A stretch of DNA of 64,000 bases from Marinihelvus fidelis (GTDB lineage: Bacteria > Pseudomonadota > Gammaproteobacteria > Xanthomonadales > SZUA-36), in NCBI RefSeq assembly GCF_008725655.1, contig NZ_VYXP01000007.1:45001-109000 (forward strand), written 5' to 3'. The position numbers and the translations under genes are program-made. The notes under the pieces are model-generated. The model did not search any database. It was not told the origin of the DNA and saw only the letters and a list, made by a program, of their open reading frames with translations. Shown piece by piece: positions 19,424 through 27,544 of the stretch. The first letter of the stretch is position 1. Each line of letters begins with the position of its first letter.

Positions 19424-21298
19424 TCAGGCCTCCGTCGCATCGGCCGTCCGCTCGAGGCGGTCGTACCAGGTCTTTTTCAGGATCACCGCGGCCACGCCAA
19501 ACACCACCAGCGTGGTCACCAGCGAACCGCCTTCGCGGATCACCAGGAAGATGGGTGCCGCGACCAGGCAGGTCTGCGCGATGATGCCGACCACGACATT
19601 GAACATGTCGCGCTTGAAGTCGGGGTTGCGCTGGAACGTCGGGTCCTCGGCCACGACCTTGTCGTGCACCGGGCCCCACAGGCCCCAGGGCCGGACCTGG
19701 CGGTAGAACGCCTTCAGCAGTTCGTCGTCTTCGGGTGGGGTCATCGCCGTGGCAACCACGCAGACGATGCCGGAGACCAGGAACAGCAACGGGAACAGGT
19801 ACAACGGCAGGATGTCCGGCGCCACGCCCGTGAACATCGGCCCCAGCAGCGGCGGGAACAGCAACGCACCGATAATGCCGGAGAGCATGCCCCAGAAATA
19901 GCCGATGCCGTTCAGTCGCCACCAGTACCATTTCAGCACGTTGGCCACCGCGTAGCCCCCAAACAGCCCGGACACCAGCCACTGCAGCACGCTGTTGATT
20001 GATTCCACGAACAGGCCGATCAGCGTGCTGATGATCACCACCAGTACCGACACCAGGTAGCTGGCACGAATCAGCGCCTTGTTGCTGGCCTGCGGGTTGA
20101 TGTAGCGGTGGTAGATGTCGTTGACGATGTAAGCCGGCGCCGCGTTCACGGTGCTGGCGAAGGTCGACATGAAGGCCGCCAGCAGCCCAGCCAGCAACAG
20201 GCCCAGGATACCCGCCGGCGCGAACTGCAGCATCGCCGAGGGCAGGATGTTTTCGAAATCGATCTTGCCGCCCGACATCAGGTCCAGCTGCTGGTAGTAG
20301 ACGATGGCCAGCACCGCGAAACCGGCGATCATCAGGTAACGGATCGGGTTCAGGGCGATCGACACGAAGCCGCTCATCAGCGCGGCCTCGCGCGGCGAGC
20401 GCGTGGCCAGGATCTTCTGCATGTCATAGTTGGGCGCGGGGCCGGCCAGCGAAGACAGCACGCCCTTGAACAGCATCATCATGAAGAAGATCGAGAACAG
20501 CGTGTAGCCGTCGGACACGATCTTGTCGTTGACCTCGGCGATCTTTGCGCCCCAGTCGAGGTCGAGCGTCCAGCCGAAGAACGGGTTGGCCCAGCCCTCC
20601 GGCGTGGCCGCGTGCAGCGCCTCCGGCGTGACGTTCATCATGGCGATGGTGGCAATGATGACGGCCGATATTGCCATGATGGTGAACTGCACCACGTCCG
20701 CCCAGACAATGCTGAGCATGCCGCCCAGCATGACGTAGAAGGTGGCGAAACTGGTAAAGAAGACACCGTACAGGTGCGGTACGTACTCAGGCGGAACGTC
20801 GAACGGCACGTAGGGCGCGACGGTCTCCCAGGGGATGAAGATCTCGATGAACTTGCCCACGCCGATGAAGCCATAGGCCAGGAAGCCCAGCACCGAGATC
20901 ACCGCGAACAGCACCACCACCATGTGCGCCAGGCGGCCGCCGGTGTTGTCACCGAAGCGGGTCTGGATCCACTGTGCGCCGGTAATCACATTGGACCGGC
21001 GCAGCCAGCAGGACAGGAACGCGGCCAGGAATACCTGGTTGAACACCGGCCACAGCCAGGGAATCCAGATGCTCTTCATACCGTAAACGAAACACAGCGT
21101 GACCAGCCACATGGTGCCGGAGATGTCGAACATGCCGGAGGCATTGGACAGGCTGAGCATGTACCAGGGCAGGCGCTTGCCGCCCTGGTAGTAGGCCTTC
21201 ATGTCCTGGGCGGCGCGGCGCTTCAGGTACAGGCCGATAAAGATCGTGAAGGCGAGATACGCCCCGATGATGGTCAGGTCGATGGCTTGTAGTTGCAT
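19424..21298 (-). CDS. Sodium:solute symporter (SSS family)
   Basis: 624 aa with about 14 hydrophobic segments and the SSS hallmarks: N-terminal [33 protein letters not shown], and [31 protein letters not shown], the region related to the sodium-binding TM8 of SGLT/PutP. A long soluble stretch near the C-terminus (about 530-580) is typical of the sugar-linked group. It is the first gene of the symporter-GH94-GH130-epimerase operon, so disaccharide uptake is the natural inference. A GGTGA ribosome site precedes the ATG. It is regulated by the operators in the gap shared with the LacI gene. Confidence 0.92.
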   Translation of the reverse strand: MQLQAIDLTIIGAYLAFTIFIGLYLKRRAAQDMKAYYQGGKRLPWYMLSLSNASGMFDISGTMWLVTLCFVYGMKSIWIPWLWPVFNQVFLAAFLSCWLRRSNVITGAQWIQTRFGDNTGGRLAHMVVVLFAVISVLGFLAYGFIGVGKFIEIFIPWETVAPYVPFDVPPEYVPHLYGVFFTSFATFYVMLGGMLSIVWADVVQFTIMAISAVIIATIAMMNVTPEALHAATPEGWANPFFGWTLDLDWGAKIAEVNDKIVSDGYTLFSIFFMMMLFKGVLSSLAGPAPNYDMQKILATRSPREAALMSGFVSIALNPIRYLMIAGFAVLAIVYYQQLDLMSGGKIDFENILPSAMLQFAPAGILGLLLAGLLAAFMSTFASTVNAAPAYIVNDIYHRYINPQASNKALIRASYLVSVLVVIISTLIGLFVESINSVLQWLVSGLFGGYAVANVLKWYWWRLNGIGYFWGMLSGIIGALLFPPLLGPMFTGVAPDILPLYLFPLLFLVSGIVCVVATAMTPPEDDELLKAFYRQVRPWGLWGPVHDKVVAEDPTFQRNPDFKRDMFNVVVGIIAQTCLVAAPIFLVIREGGSLVTTLVVFGVAAVILKKTWYDRLERTADATEA

Positions 21299-21370
21299 GT
21301 TGTTTTCACCGGCCTCTTGAGCATGGAGGCCTTTTCGTTATTGGACAGTCGCAGGGCGCTGTTTTGGCGC

Positions 21371-21388
21371 ATGTTAAACGTTTCACAA
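21371..21388. promoter_or_regulatory. LacI operator 1 in the symporter/LacI gap
   Basis: ATGTTAAACGTTTCACAA has the same first 13 bases as the site at 6483. Its right half deviates at two positions. It lies 73 bases upstream of the symporter start. Confidence 0.7.
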
Positions 21389-21405
21389 CGGCACGGTCAA
21401 CCAAC

Positions 21406-21423
21406 GAGTTAAACGTTTAACGT
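21406..21423. promoter_or_regulatory. LacI operator 2, perfect 14-bp core
   Basis: The inner 14 bases GTTAAACGTTTAAC (21408-21421) are a perfect palindrome around CG. The centre lies 35 bases from the centre of operator 1, so the two sites are roughly three to three and a half helical turns apart. Confidence 0.78.
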
Positions 21424-21472
21424 GCAGTTAACACCGACTTGACGGTGGGTCTGGATGATGTGATCTGTCAAA

Positions 21473-21490
21473 GGGTCAATCGTTTTACAT
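21473..21490. promoter_or_regulatory. Variant LacI operator close to the lacI start
   Basis: GGGTCAATCGTTTTACAT parallels the variant site at 6458-6475 at 14 of 18 positions. It is about 50 bases before the LacI ATG, a good place for autoregulation. Confidence 0.5.
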
Positions 21491-21539
21491 GCATGTGACA
21501 TGCCCCTAAAATTGGCCTGATAACAAGGAAGCTGGGCAA

Positions 21540-22553
21540 ATGGCCAAAGTCGGTCTCAAAGACATCGCCGCGCAGACGGGGTATTCCATCGCCACCGTCT
21601 CGCACGCACTGCGTAACCCGGACCGGGTCGCGGACGCTACCCGGAAAAAGGTCATCGCAGCCGCCGAGGCGGTGGGCTATACCCCCAACAACCTGGCGGT
21701 CAGCCTGCGCACGGCGCGCTCGGGCAATATCGTGGTGATCATTCCGGATATCGCCGACAGCCATAACTCGAACATCATCAAGGCCATCGAGAAGGTCGCC
21801 CGGGCCAGGGGATATTCGGTGCTGTTGGGTGATACGCAGGGGTCGGAAGCCCGTGAGCGTGAGTTCGCGCGCATGACCCAGACCCGGCAGGCCGATGGCG
21901 TCATCCTGATGTCGCACCGGTTACCGTTCGACAGGAAGCCGGGGCTGCCCATCGACAAGTTGCCGCCCATCGTCAATGGTTGTGAATACGCTGGCCATGA
22001 TGACCTGCCACGGGTGTACATCGACGATTACCAGGCCGCGATCGATGCCACCAACCACCTGCTCGATTACGGCCATCGGCGCATCGCGCTGATCAGTGGT
22101 GATGTCGAAACCCACAGCACCCGGGAGCGCCTGCGTGGCTTTGATGATGCGATGGCTGCCGCCGGGGTCGAGGTGGACAGGAGCCTGCAGGTGCGCGCCG
22201 GTTACACGCTGGAGGAAGGCATTGCCGGTGCCACGCGCCTGATGCGCCACCGCGAGCCGCCGACGGCCATTTTCTGCTTCAGTGACGAGATCGCCTTCGG
22301 CGCCATGTACGCGTTGCGGGACATGGGTCACTCGGTGCCCGACGACGTCTCCGTCATGGGTTTCGACAATATTCCCTTCGCGCGTTACATCACGCCGCCG
22401 TTGACGACGATTGCCCAGCCGACCGCGGAGATCGGCGCGACCTGCGCCGAGATCCTGCTGGATATTATCGATGGCAAGCGTCCGGAAACACCGCTGCGGA
22501 TTCTTCCGCACGAACTGAAGGTTCGCGAGAGCACCCGCCGTATCAGCGGCTGA
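21540..22553 (+). CDS. LacI-family transcriptional regulator of the disaccharide locus
   Basis: 337 aa. The N-terminal helix-turn-helix is VGLKDIAAQTGYSIATVSHALRN followed by the hinge helix NNLAVSLRTARSGNI; the rest is a periplasmic-binding-protein-like effector domain (VYIDDYQAAIDATNHLLDYGHRRIALISG, GFDNIPFARYITPPLTTI). It should be a sugar-responsive repressor. It is divergent from the symporter operon, and the intervening 241 bp carry three operator-like palindromes whose twins are found before the TonB receptor. An AAGGAA ribosome site precedes the ATG. The effector is likely a disaccharide or its derivative. Confidence 0.92.
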   Translation: MAKVGLKDIAAQTGYSIATVSHALRNPDRVADATRKKVIAAAEAVGYTPNNLAVSLRTARSGNIVVIIPDIADSHNSNIIKAIEKVARARGYSVLLGDTQGSEAREREFARMTQTRQADGVILMSHRLPFDRKPGLPIDKLPPIVNGCEYAGHDDLPRVYIDDYQAAIDATNHLLDYGHRRIALISGDVETHSTRERLRGFDDAMAAAGVEVDRSLQVRAGYTLEEGIAGATRLMRHREPPTAIFCFSDEIAFGAMYALRDMGHSVPDDVSVMGFDNIPFARYITPPLTTIAQPTAEIGATCAEILLDIIDGKRPETPLRILPHELKVRESTRRISG

Positions 22554-22560
22554 GCAGCGC

Positions 22561-23682
22561 TCAGTCGTCCAGCGTCTGCCAGATAGCATCCAGGCAGGAT
22601 GCGCCCAGGCGCTGGCAGCGTCCCGGCGACCAGCCGATTTCCGGCACCGGGTGGTTGGCGGCATCTTTGAACGGCATCTCCAGCGTCATGGCCAGGCAAC
22701 CGAACGTCTCCGTCACGTAGTCGGTGGCCTTGCGCAGGTCGGACGAGGCCGGTGGGGAGACCGGGTAGCCATACGTGGTCTGGAAGTCGGGGGTGATGGC
22801 CGCCAGGCGGTTCTTGAACGCCTGAAACTGTTGGTTCATGGCTTCGGTCCATGACGGAACGCCTTCGCCGCCGGCCACAAAGTTGTAGGGCAGGGCCTCG
22901 TCGCCGTGTACGTCCATGAAGAAGTCGACGCCGGTCTCGTGCATGCGCCGGCGGGTGAAATACACCTCCGGTGAATGCGTTTCGTCCGGGTCTTTCCAGG
23001 CCCGGTTCAGGTTCACGCCGTGGGCGTTGCAGCGCAGGTGGCCGCGTACTGCGCCGTCCGGGTTCATGCTGGGAACAACATAGACAACGGCCCGCTCAAG
23101 CAGGGCCCGCGCGACGGCGTCTTCCGGGTCCAGGAGGCGGTTGACAAAGCCCTCCGCCCACCACTCGGCCATGCTTTCGCCGGGGTGCTGGCGGGCGATC
23201 ACCCAGCACGACTTCTTGTTGGCGGCCGGCTCGCCGAAACGCAGCAGGGTCACCGCGTGACCATCGGGGGTGGGGCAGAGCACCTCGGCGCGGACACCCG
23301 GTGCGGCCTGCGCGCGGCCAATGAGACGCTGGTGCCTATCGTATGTGTAGGGTGCGAAATACGCGAACCAGGTGGTGTCCGTTTCCGGCGTGTGGCGCCA
23401 ACTGAGCGCCGTGCCGTCAAACGCCGTGTCGATGCGAAACCAGTTCGACAGGTCGGTTGAAGCGACAACACGGTAGTTCTCAAACCCCGCCGGGTACGAC
23501 ATCTCGCCGGCGTTTTCGATGCTGATCGTGCAGGCCTCGCCACGCACGTCACTGAGCTGGAAGAAAAACCACTGGCCGTGTTCATCGCCTTCGTCCATGC
23601 GAATGCGCAGGCGAATGTCTGAAGGGTTTTCGGCCGACTGGACGTCGATATTGCCGCTGTCGAAATGCGCGTTGATATGCAT
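22561..23682 (-). CDS. M14 zinc carboxypeptidase, cytosolic (Nna1/AGBL-like) type
   Basis: 373 aa, no signal peptide. An N-terminal beta-sandwich (about 1-125, FDSGNIDVQ to YTYDRHQRL) precedes the M14 fold: zinc ligands His166 and Glu169 (RQHPGES) and His259 (DVHGDE), substrate motif NPDG 207-210, NLNRAW, and catalytic Glu335 (TLEMPFK). This two-domain layout is that of the M14D cytosolic carboxypeptidases related to eukaryotic tubulin deglutamylases. The bacterial substrate is not known. It is convergent with the LacI gene (7-base gap). A terminator lies between it and the upstream TonB receptor gene on the same strand. Confidence 0.9.
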   Translation of the reverse strand: MHINAHFDSGNIDVQSAENPSDIRLRIRMDEGDEHGQWFFFQLSDVRGEACTISIENAGEMSYPAGFENYRVVASTDLSNWFRIDTAFDGTALSWRHTPETDTTWFAYFAPYTYDRHQRLIGRAQAAPGVRAEVLCPTPDGHAVTLLRFGEPAANKKSCWVIARQHPGESMAEWWAEGFVNRLLDPEDAVARALLERAVVYVVPSMNPDGAVRGHLRCNAHGVNLNRAWKDPDETHSPEVYFTRRRMHETGVDFFMDVHGDEALPYNFVAGGEGVPSWTEAMNQQFQAFKNRLAAITPDFQTTYGYPVSPPASSDLRKATDYVTETFGCLAMTLEMPFKDAANHPVPEIGWSPGRCQRLGASCLDAIWQTLDD

Positions 23683-23707
23683 GGTGTCACCGTAACGGGA
23701 AAATTAA

Positions 23708-23743
23708 GGGCGCGCCACGGACTTATGGTACGTGGCGCGCCCC
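23708..23743 (-). terminator. Terminator of the His-rich TonB receptor gene
   Basis: A 12-bp perfect stem (GGGCGCGCCACG with CGTGGCGCGCCC) and 11-base loop. Read on the minus strand it is followed by TTAATTTTC, so it ends transcription coming from 25985. Confidence 0.85.
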
Positions 23744-23765
23744 GGGTGGCGATAGATTGCCTGGT

Positions 23766-25985
23766 CTAGAACGCGGCCTTCAGGCCGAAGATCCAGTTGC
23801 GCCCGATCTGCGGGGCCTGGTCCTTCAGGAACGACGCGCTGTTGCGCACATCCTCATCGAGCAGGTTGCGGCCCTGGACGTACACCACCGTTTGCATGCG
23901 ATCGCCAAAAGGCAGCGCCCATGACAGTTCGGCGTTGAGCAGGTCGTATCCGGGGGTGATGGTCTCGTTCACCGCGGTACGGTTGTGCTCCGCGGCGCGG
24001 ATCCAGTTCAGGCCGCCGGCCCAGGCGCCGTTGTCCCAGTCCACGCCCAGGCCGAAGCGCTGCGGCGGAATGCGGGGCACGGGGCCGCCGGTGTCCAGCG
24101 TGGCCTTGACGGCATCGTAGAAGCCGTACAGCTGCCAATGACCCGTGGAGTAGTCGCCGACATCCCAGCGGACCTCGACCTCGCCGCCGGTAAACTCGGC
24201 GTCCTGCTGTGACCACAGGAACTCGGGCAGGCCGTCGACTTCCTCGCCGGCATCGGCCAGGTAGATGAAGTCCTCGAAGTCGTCGTAGTACACGGTGATC
24301 ATCGCCGTCAGGGGCCCTTCGTGCAGGCGCCATGACATCTCGTAATGCGTGTTGGTCTCCGTGCCCAGGTCCGGGTTGCCGACCTCGAATGCCTGGGTGG
24401 CGATATGCGGTCCGTTGGCGAACAGTTCCTCTGATGACGGCGCGCGCTCGGCATGGGCGAAATTGAAGGCCAGGTGGGTGGCCTCGGTCATATGCCAGAT
24501 GGCGCCTACCGAGGCACTGAATGGCTGGAAGTCGCGGCTGGCCGGCTCCATGTGCTCATCATCGTGCTCTTCGTCGTGTTCCTCCTCATGCTCATGCTCG
24601 TGGTCATGGTCATGCTCAATAAGGAAGGAGTCGATCGAGGTGTCCTCGTAGCGCAGGCCCAGGTCCACGGTCCAGTCCTGGAACTCGGCGGTTTCGACCC
24701 AGAACAGCGCCGCGGAACGGGTCTCTGAAGGCGGCACGAAGGCTTCTTCGCCCACGGCTTCGAAGTCGTTGTCGGACCACTGGCCGCCGAACGTGCCAAC
24801 CCAGTCGCCCCACCGCGAGTGCTCCAGTTCAAGGCGTGCGTTGGTGGTGTCGCTGTCGAACACGGTGCCCACTTCATCACCCTCGAACTCGGTGTGGGTG
24901 TAGCGCGTGATGTTGGTCTTCAGCGTAAACCGCGAGAAGCCGGAGAATGGGTCTGCCTTGGTCGCGATGGCATCGGCACGCTGGGATTCGAGGTGAATGG
25001 TGACATTCTCATCTTCGTGCTCGTCGTCGTGCTCTTCCTCGTGCTCGTGTTCATCCTCGTGGTGATGGCTGTGAGCACCGGGAATGCCGTACTGGCTGTC
25101 GTAATCGGTCCAGGACGCGCCAACGCGCCAGTCATTGTTGATCCAGGCTACGCCAACAGAGCCGCCTTCGTTGTCCAGGAAGCTGTTCTCGAGCACGCCG
25201 GTTGACGCTTCGTCGTGCTCGTCCTCGTGGTCTTCCTCGTGTTCGTGATGATCTTCTTCGTGATCTTCTTCGTGATCGTCGTGGTCGTCATCCGGGTAGA
25301 GGTCGGCGGCACCGGGGATCTCGTAGTCATCGGTTCGGCGGACGAAACCGTTCACGTGGAAGGCGAAATCGCCGACGCCGAAATCCAGGCGGCCGGCACC
25401 GAAGCGCTGGTCCGCGGCGCTGTCACCCTGGACCAGCACCCGGCCGTTGACGCCGTCCTCCGGCATCTCTACCGGGATGGTGTTGGTGACCATGTTGACG
25501 ACGCCACCAATGGCGCCGGAGCCGTACAGCAGCGTGGTGGGGCCGCGAAGCACCTCGACCTGGTCGGCCAGGAACGGCTCGGTGGGAACCGCGTGGTCCT
25601 GGCTCACGGCCGAGGCGTCAAAACTGGTCATGCCGTCGTTCAGGACGCCGACACGGCCGCCCTGCAGGCCGCGAATCACGGGCCGGCCGACGTTCTCGCC
25701 AAAGCTGGCGTTGGACAGGCCGGGCAGGTTGCCCAGGGTATCGCCGATGTTGTTGTTGACGACGTCGGCCAGGGCCTCGCCGCGCAGAACGGTGGCGGAT
25801 TGTGAAAGCTCCAGCGCCTCGCGGGGGATGGCGGTGGCGGTGACGTGCACTTCCTCGAGCACATCATGTTCGTGTTCATCGCCGTGAATTCGGTCATCGG
25901 CGGGGTCCTGCGCGGCCACGGCGGCAACGTGCAGGCTTGCGGCAGCCGCCAGGCTGCGCAGGCAAAAGTGGTACTTCGGGTGCAT
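23766..25985 (-). CDS. ZnuD-like TonB-dependent receptor with His/Asp/Glu-rich loops
   Basis: 739 aa, outer-membrane receptor. Signal peptide ends near AAVAAQ (about 26), TonB box DVLEEVHVTA at 41-50, plug domain to about 170 (GDTLGNLPGLSN, PVIRGLQGGRVGVLNDG, LRGPTTLLYGSGAIGGVVN), then a barrel ending in a C-terminal Phe. Three low-complexity His/Asp/Glu tracts occur at about 231-259, 305-327 and 457-480, plus HGDEHEHD just before the TonB box. Such loops are typical of zinc receptors of the ZnuD type. The open frame runs back to 26273, but ATG at 25985 has GGAG upstream and begins the signal peptide. It is preceded by a small His/Cys protein gene. Confidence 0.9.
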   Translation of the reverse strand: MHPKYHFCLRSLAAAASLHVAAVAAQDPADDRIHGDEHEHDVLEEVHVTATAIPREALELSQSATVLRGEALADVVNNNIGDTLGNLPGLSNASFGENVGRPVIRGLQGGRVGVLNDGMTSFDASAVSQDHAVPTEPFLADQVEVLRGPTTLLYGSGAIGGVVNMVTNTIPVEMPEDGVNGRVLVQGDSAADQRFGAGRLDFGVGDFAFHVNGFVRRTDDYEIPGAADLYPDDDHDDHEEDHEEDHHEHEEDHEDEHDEASTGVLENSFLDNEGGSVGVAWINNDWRVGASWTDYDSQYGIPGAHSHHHEDEHEHEEEHDDEHEDENVTIHLESQRADAIATKADPFSGFSRFTLKTNITRYTHTEFEGDEVGTVFDSDTTNARLELEHSRWGDWVGTFGGQWSDNDFEAVGEEAFVPPSETRSAALFWVETAEFQDWTVDLGLRYEDTSIDSFLIEHDHDHEHEHEEEHDEEHDDEHMEPASRDFQPFSASVGAIWHMTEATHLAFNFAHAERAPSSEELFANGPHIATQAFEVGNPDLGTETNTHYEMSWRLHEGPLTAMITVYYDDFEDFIYLADAGEEVDGLPEFLWSQQDAEFTGGEVEVRWDVGDYSTGHWQLYGFYDAVKATLDTGGPVPRIPPQRFGLGVDWDNGAWAGGLNWIRAAEHNRTAVNETITPGYDLLNAELSWALPFGDRMQTVVYVQGRNLLDEDVRNSASFLKDQAPQIGRNWIFGLKAAF

Positions 25986-26043
25986 TTTAGTAACTCCATT
26001 GATTCCTGTACGCCGACACCTCTGGCCGGCAATTAAGTTGGGA

Positions 26044-26340
26044 TCAATAGATTGCGGGCGGGCCCCTGGCGGTGGCGCGCCGGGCTTCGGCGCTGGCCAG
26101 GCTGTCCGCGTGGCGGACGTATGCGGGCTGCAATGTGCCGGCGTTGACCGGCGGGTGAGCATGGTCGATGGCGCCATGCTGAAGGTCGCTGCCGATAGAG
26201 CAGGCCACGCAGGGCGTGTGGTCAATGCCCGGCGCGTGTTCAACCTGGTGGGCCAGCAGCCCGGTTTGCGCACACAGCAGAACCGCCAGCAGTATCGACT
26301 GCCAGACGCTCCGAAAACGATCTGTGCGGACTTTTCTCAC
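26044..26340 (-). CDS. Small His/Cys-containing exported protein (DUF2946-like)
   Basis: 98 aa. One hydrophobic N-terminal segment (about 13-31, SILLAVLLCAQTGLLAHQ) is followed by a short tail rich in His with a CVAC pair (HTPCVAC near 42-48) and HGAIDHAHPP. The arrangement resembles DUF2946-type proteins found near metal TonB receptors; a role in metal binding outside the cytoplasm is a guess. Start is GTG and overlaps the stop of the LacI gene by 4 bases (GTGA). The zinc-type receptor begins 58 bases downstream. Confidence 0.65.
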   Translation of the reverse strand: MRKVRTDRFRSVWQSILLAVLLCAQTGLLAHQVEHAPGIDHTPCVACSIGSDLQHGAIDHAHPPVNAGTLQPAYVRHADSLASAEARRATARGPPAIY

Positions 26341-27377
26341 GACTTTATTTTATCGCTTCCGCAGGACTTGCGCACGATCAGTTGTGGCGGCAGCTGGCGT
26401 GAGTCGCCCTTACCGCCGGCAATGCGGGTCAACAGCAGGTCGACCAGGGCGCCGGCCGCGGCGCGCGGATCCTGGCGGATGGTCGTCAGCGCGGGCGTGA
26501 TGCAGGACGCGGCGTGAATGTCGTCGTAGCCAACCACCGAAACATCGCCGGGCACCGAAAGCCCGGCTTCGTGCAGGGCGGCAATGGCGCCGATGGCGAT
26601 CAGGTCGCTGGCGGCGAAAATGGCATCGAACTGGGTGCCGGAAGCCAGTAGTTGCTCGACGGCCTGCACCCCCAGCGACTCTTTACCGCGCGCGTCGAAC
26701 TGCAAAGCGGGGTCGATGTCGATGCCCTCGGCGTTCAGGGCATCCGTATAACCGTCGTAGCGGTCGCGAAACTCCGGGCAGCGCTCGTCCATTTCGCCGA
26801 AGAAAGCGATCCGGCGGCGGCCGAGCGAGAGCAGGTGCCGCGTGGCGATTTCGCCGCCCAGGCGGTTTTCACAGCCGACTGATCGACCATCCAGCCCGGG
26901 CGCGCTGGCGCCCCAGACGACAAAGTGGGCGTCGTCGCGTCGCAGCCGTTCCAGCTTGTCGTCGAACGACACGAAATCGCCATAGCCCAGCAGGATAATG
27001 CCATCGGCGCGGTTGCTGATTTCGTAGTGCTGGTGCCAGTTCTCGCTCAGCTGCTGGAACGCCACCAGGACATCGTAGTCACGGCGCGCGGCAGAGCGGG
27101 TGATGTGGCCCAGCATGGAAAGGAAGTACGGGTTGACCGAGGCGTCGCCGATGGTGTCGTCCTCGAACAGCAGAACCGCCAGGGTGCGGGTCTGGCCCGA
27201 GCGCAGGCCCGCGGCGCTGCGGTCGACGTGATAGTTCAGGTCGCGCGCGATCTGTTTGACCTTTTCACGTGTCGCCTCGCTCACGAGCGGGCTGTCACGC
27301 AAGGCGCGCGACACCGTGGCCTGGGATACCCCGGCCATCAACGCGATATGAAATGAAGTGGTCTTGCCTGAACCCAA
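26337..27377 (-). CDS. LacI-family transcriptional regulator divergent from zwf
   Basis: About 346 aa from the preferred start. The HTH is SFHIALMAGVSQATVSRALRD followed by SEATREKVKQIARDLNYHVDRSAAGLRS; the effector domain carries RADGIILLGYGDF, GRRRIAFFGEMD and SVVGYDDIHAASCITPALTTIRQDP. The open frame reaches 27491, but family N-termini start only a few residues before the HTH, so TTG at 27377 fits best; ATG at 27437 is an alternative. It is divergent from zwf-pgl-edd-glk, so control of hexose catabolism is likely. Its stop overlaps the small His/Cys gene, an unusual partner. Confidence 0.85.
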   Translation of the reverse strand: MGSGKTTSFHIALMAGVSQATVSRALRDSPLVSEATREKVKQIARDLNYHVDRSAAGLRSGQTRTLAVLLFEDDTIGDASVNPYFLSMLGHITRSAARRDYDVLVAFQQLSENWHQHYEISNRADGIILLGYGDFVSFDDKLERLRRDDAHFVVWGASAPGLDGRSVGCENRLGGEIATRHLLSLGRRRIAFFGEMDERCPEFRDRYDGYTDALNAEGIDIDPALQFDARGKESLGVQAVEQLLASGTQFDAIFAASDLIAIGAIAALHEAGLSVPGDVSVVGYDDIHAASCITPALTTIRQDPRAAAGALVDLLLTRIAGGKGDSRQLPPQLIVRKSCGSDKIKS

Positions 27378-27425
27378 GGTGTTGCTGCCTGCTGCCGCCA
27401 AGCGCCGCGGCGAGTGGTCAATACA

Positions 27426-27439
27426 GGATGATAACATCC
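27426..27439. promoter_or_regulatory. Inverted repeat between the LacI gene and zwf
   Basis: GGATG-ATAA-CATCC is a perfect 5-bp inverted repeat with a 4-base centre, in the gap shared by the regulator and zwf. It lacks the central CG of the operators at 6483 and 21408. It may be a binding site or a chance palindrome. Confidence 0.35.
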
Positions 27440-27544
27440 GGGGGCGCAAGGCTGAATACGAATACAAACCGTTGCGCCACTGCCGGTGCACGCATAGCCT
27501 TCATCGGACATGCCAAGCCCGTTCGCGGGCGGAGAATCAAAAAC

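Noticed and set aside
20108-21292. Open frame antisense to the symporter, rich in His, Gln and Arg
   Set aside because: Composition is what reversed hydrophobic membrane codons give; not a real His-rich protein.
24550-25290. Repetitive DNA that might look like a CRISPR or tandem array
   Set aside because: The near-repeats are codons for His/Asp/Glu within an intact receptor reading frame; there are no regular spacers.
23766-26273. 835-codon version of the zinc-type receptor
   Set aside because: The first 96 codons overlap the small His/Cys gene in another frame and lack signal-peptide character; ATG 25985 has a ribosome site and starts the signal peptide.
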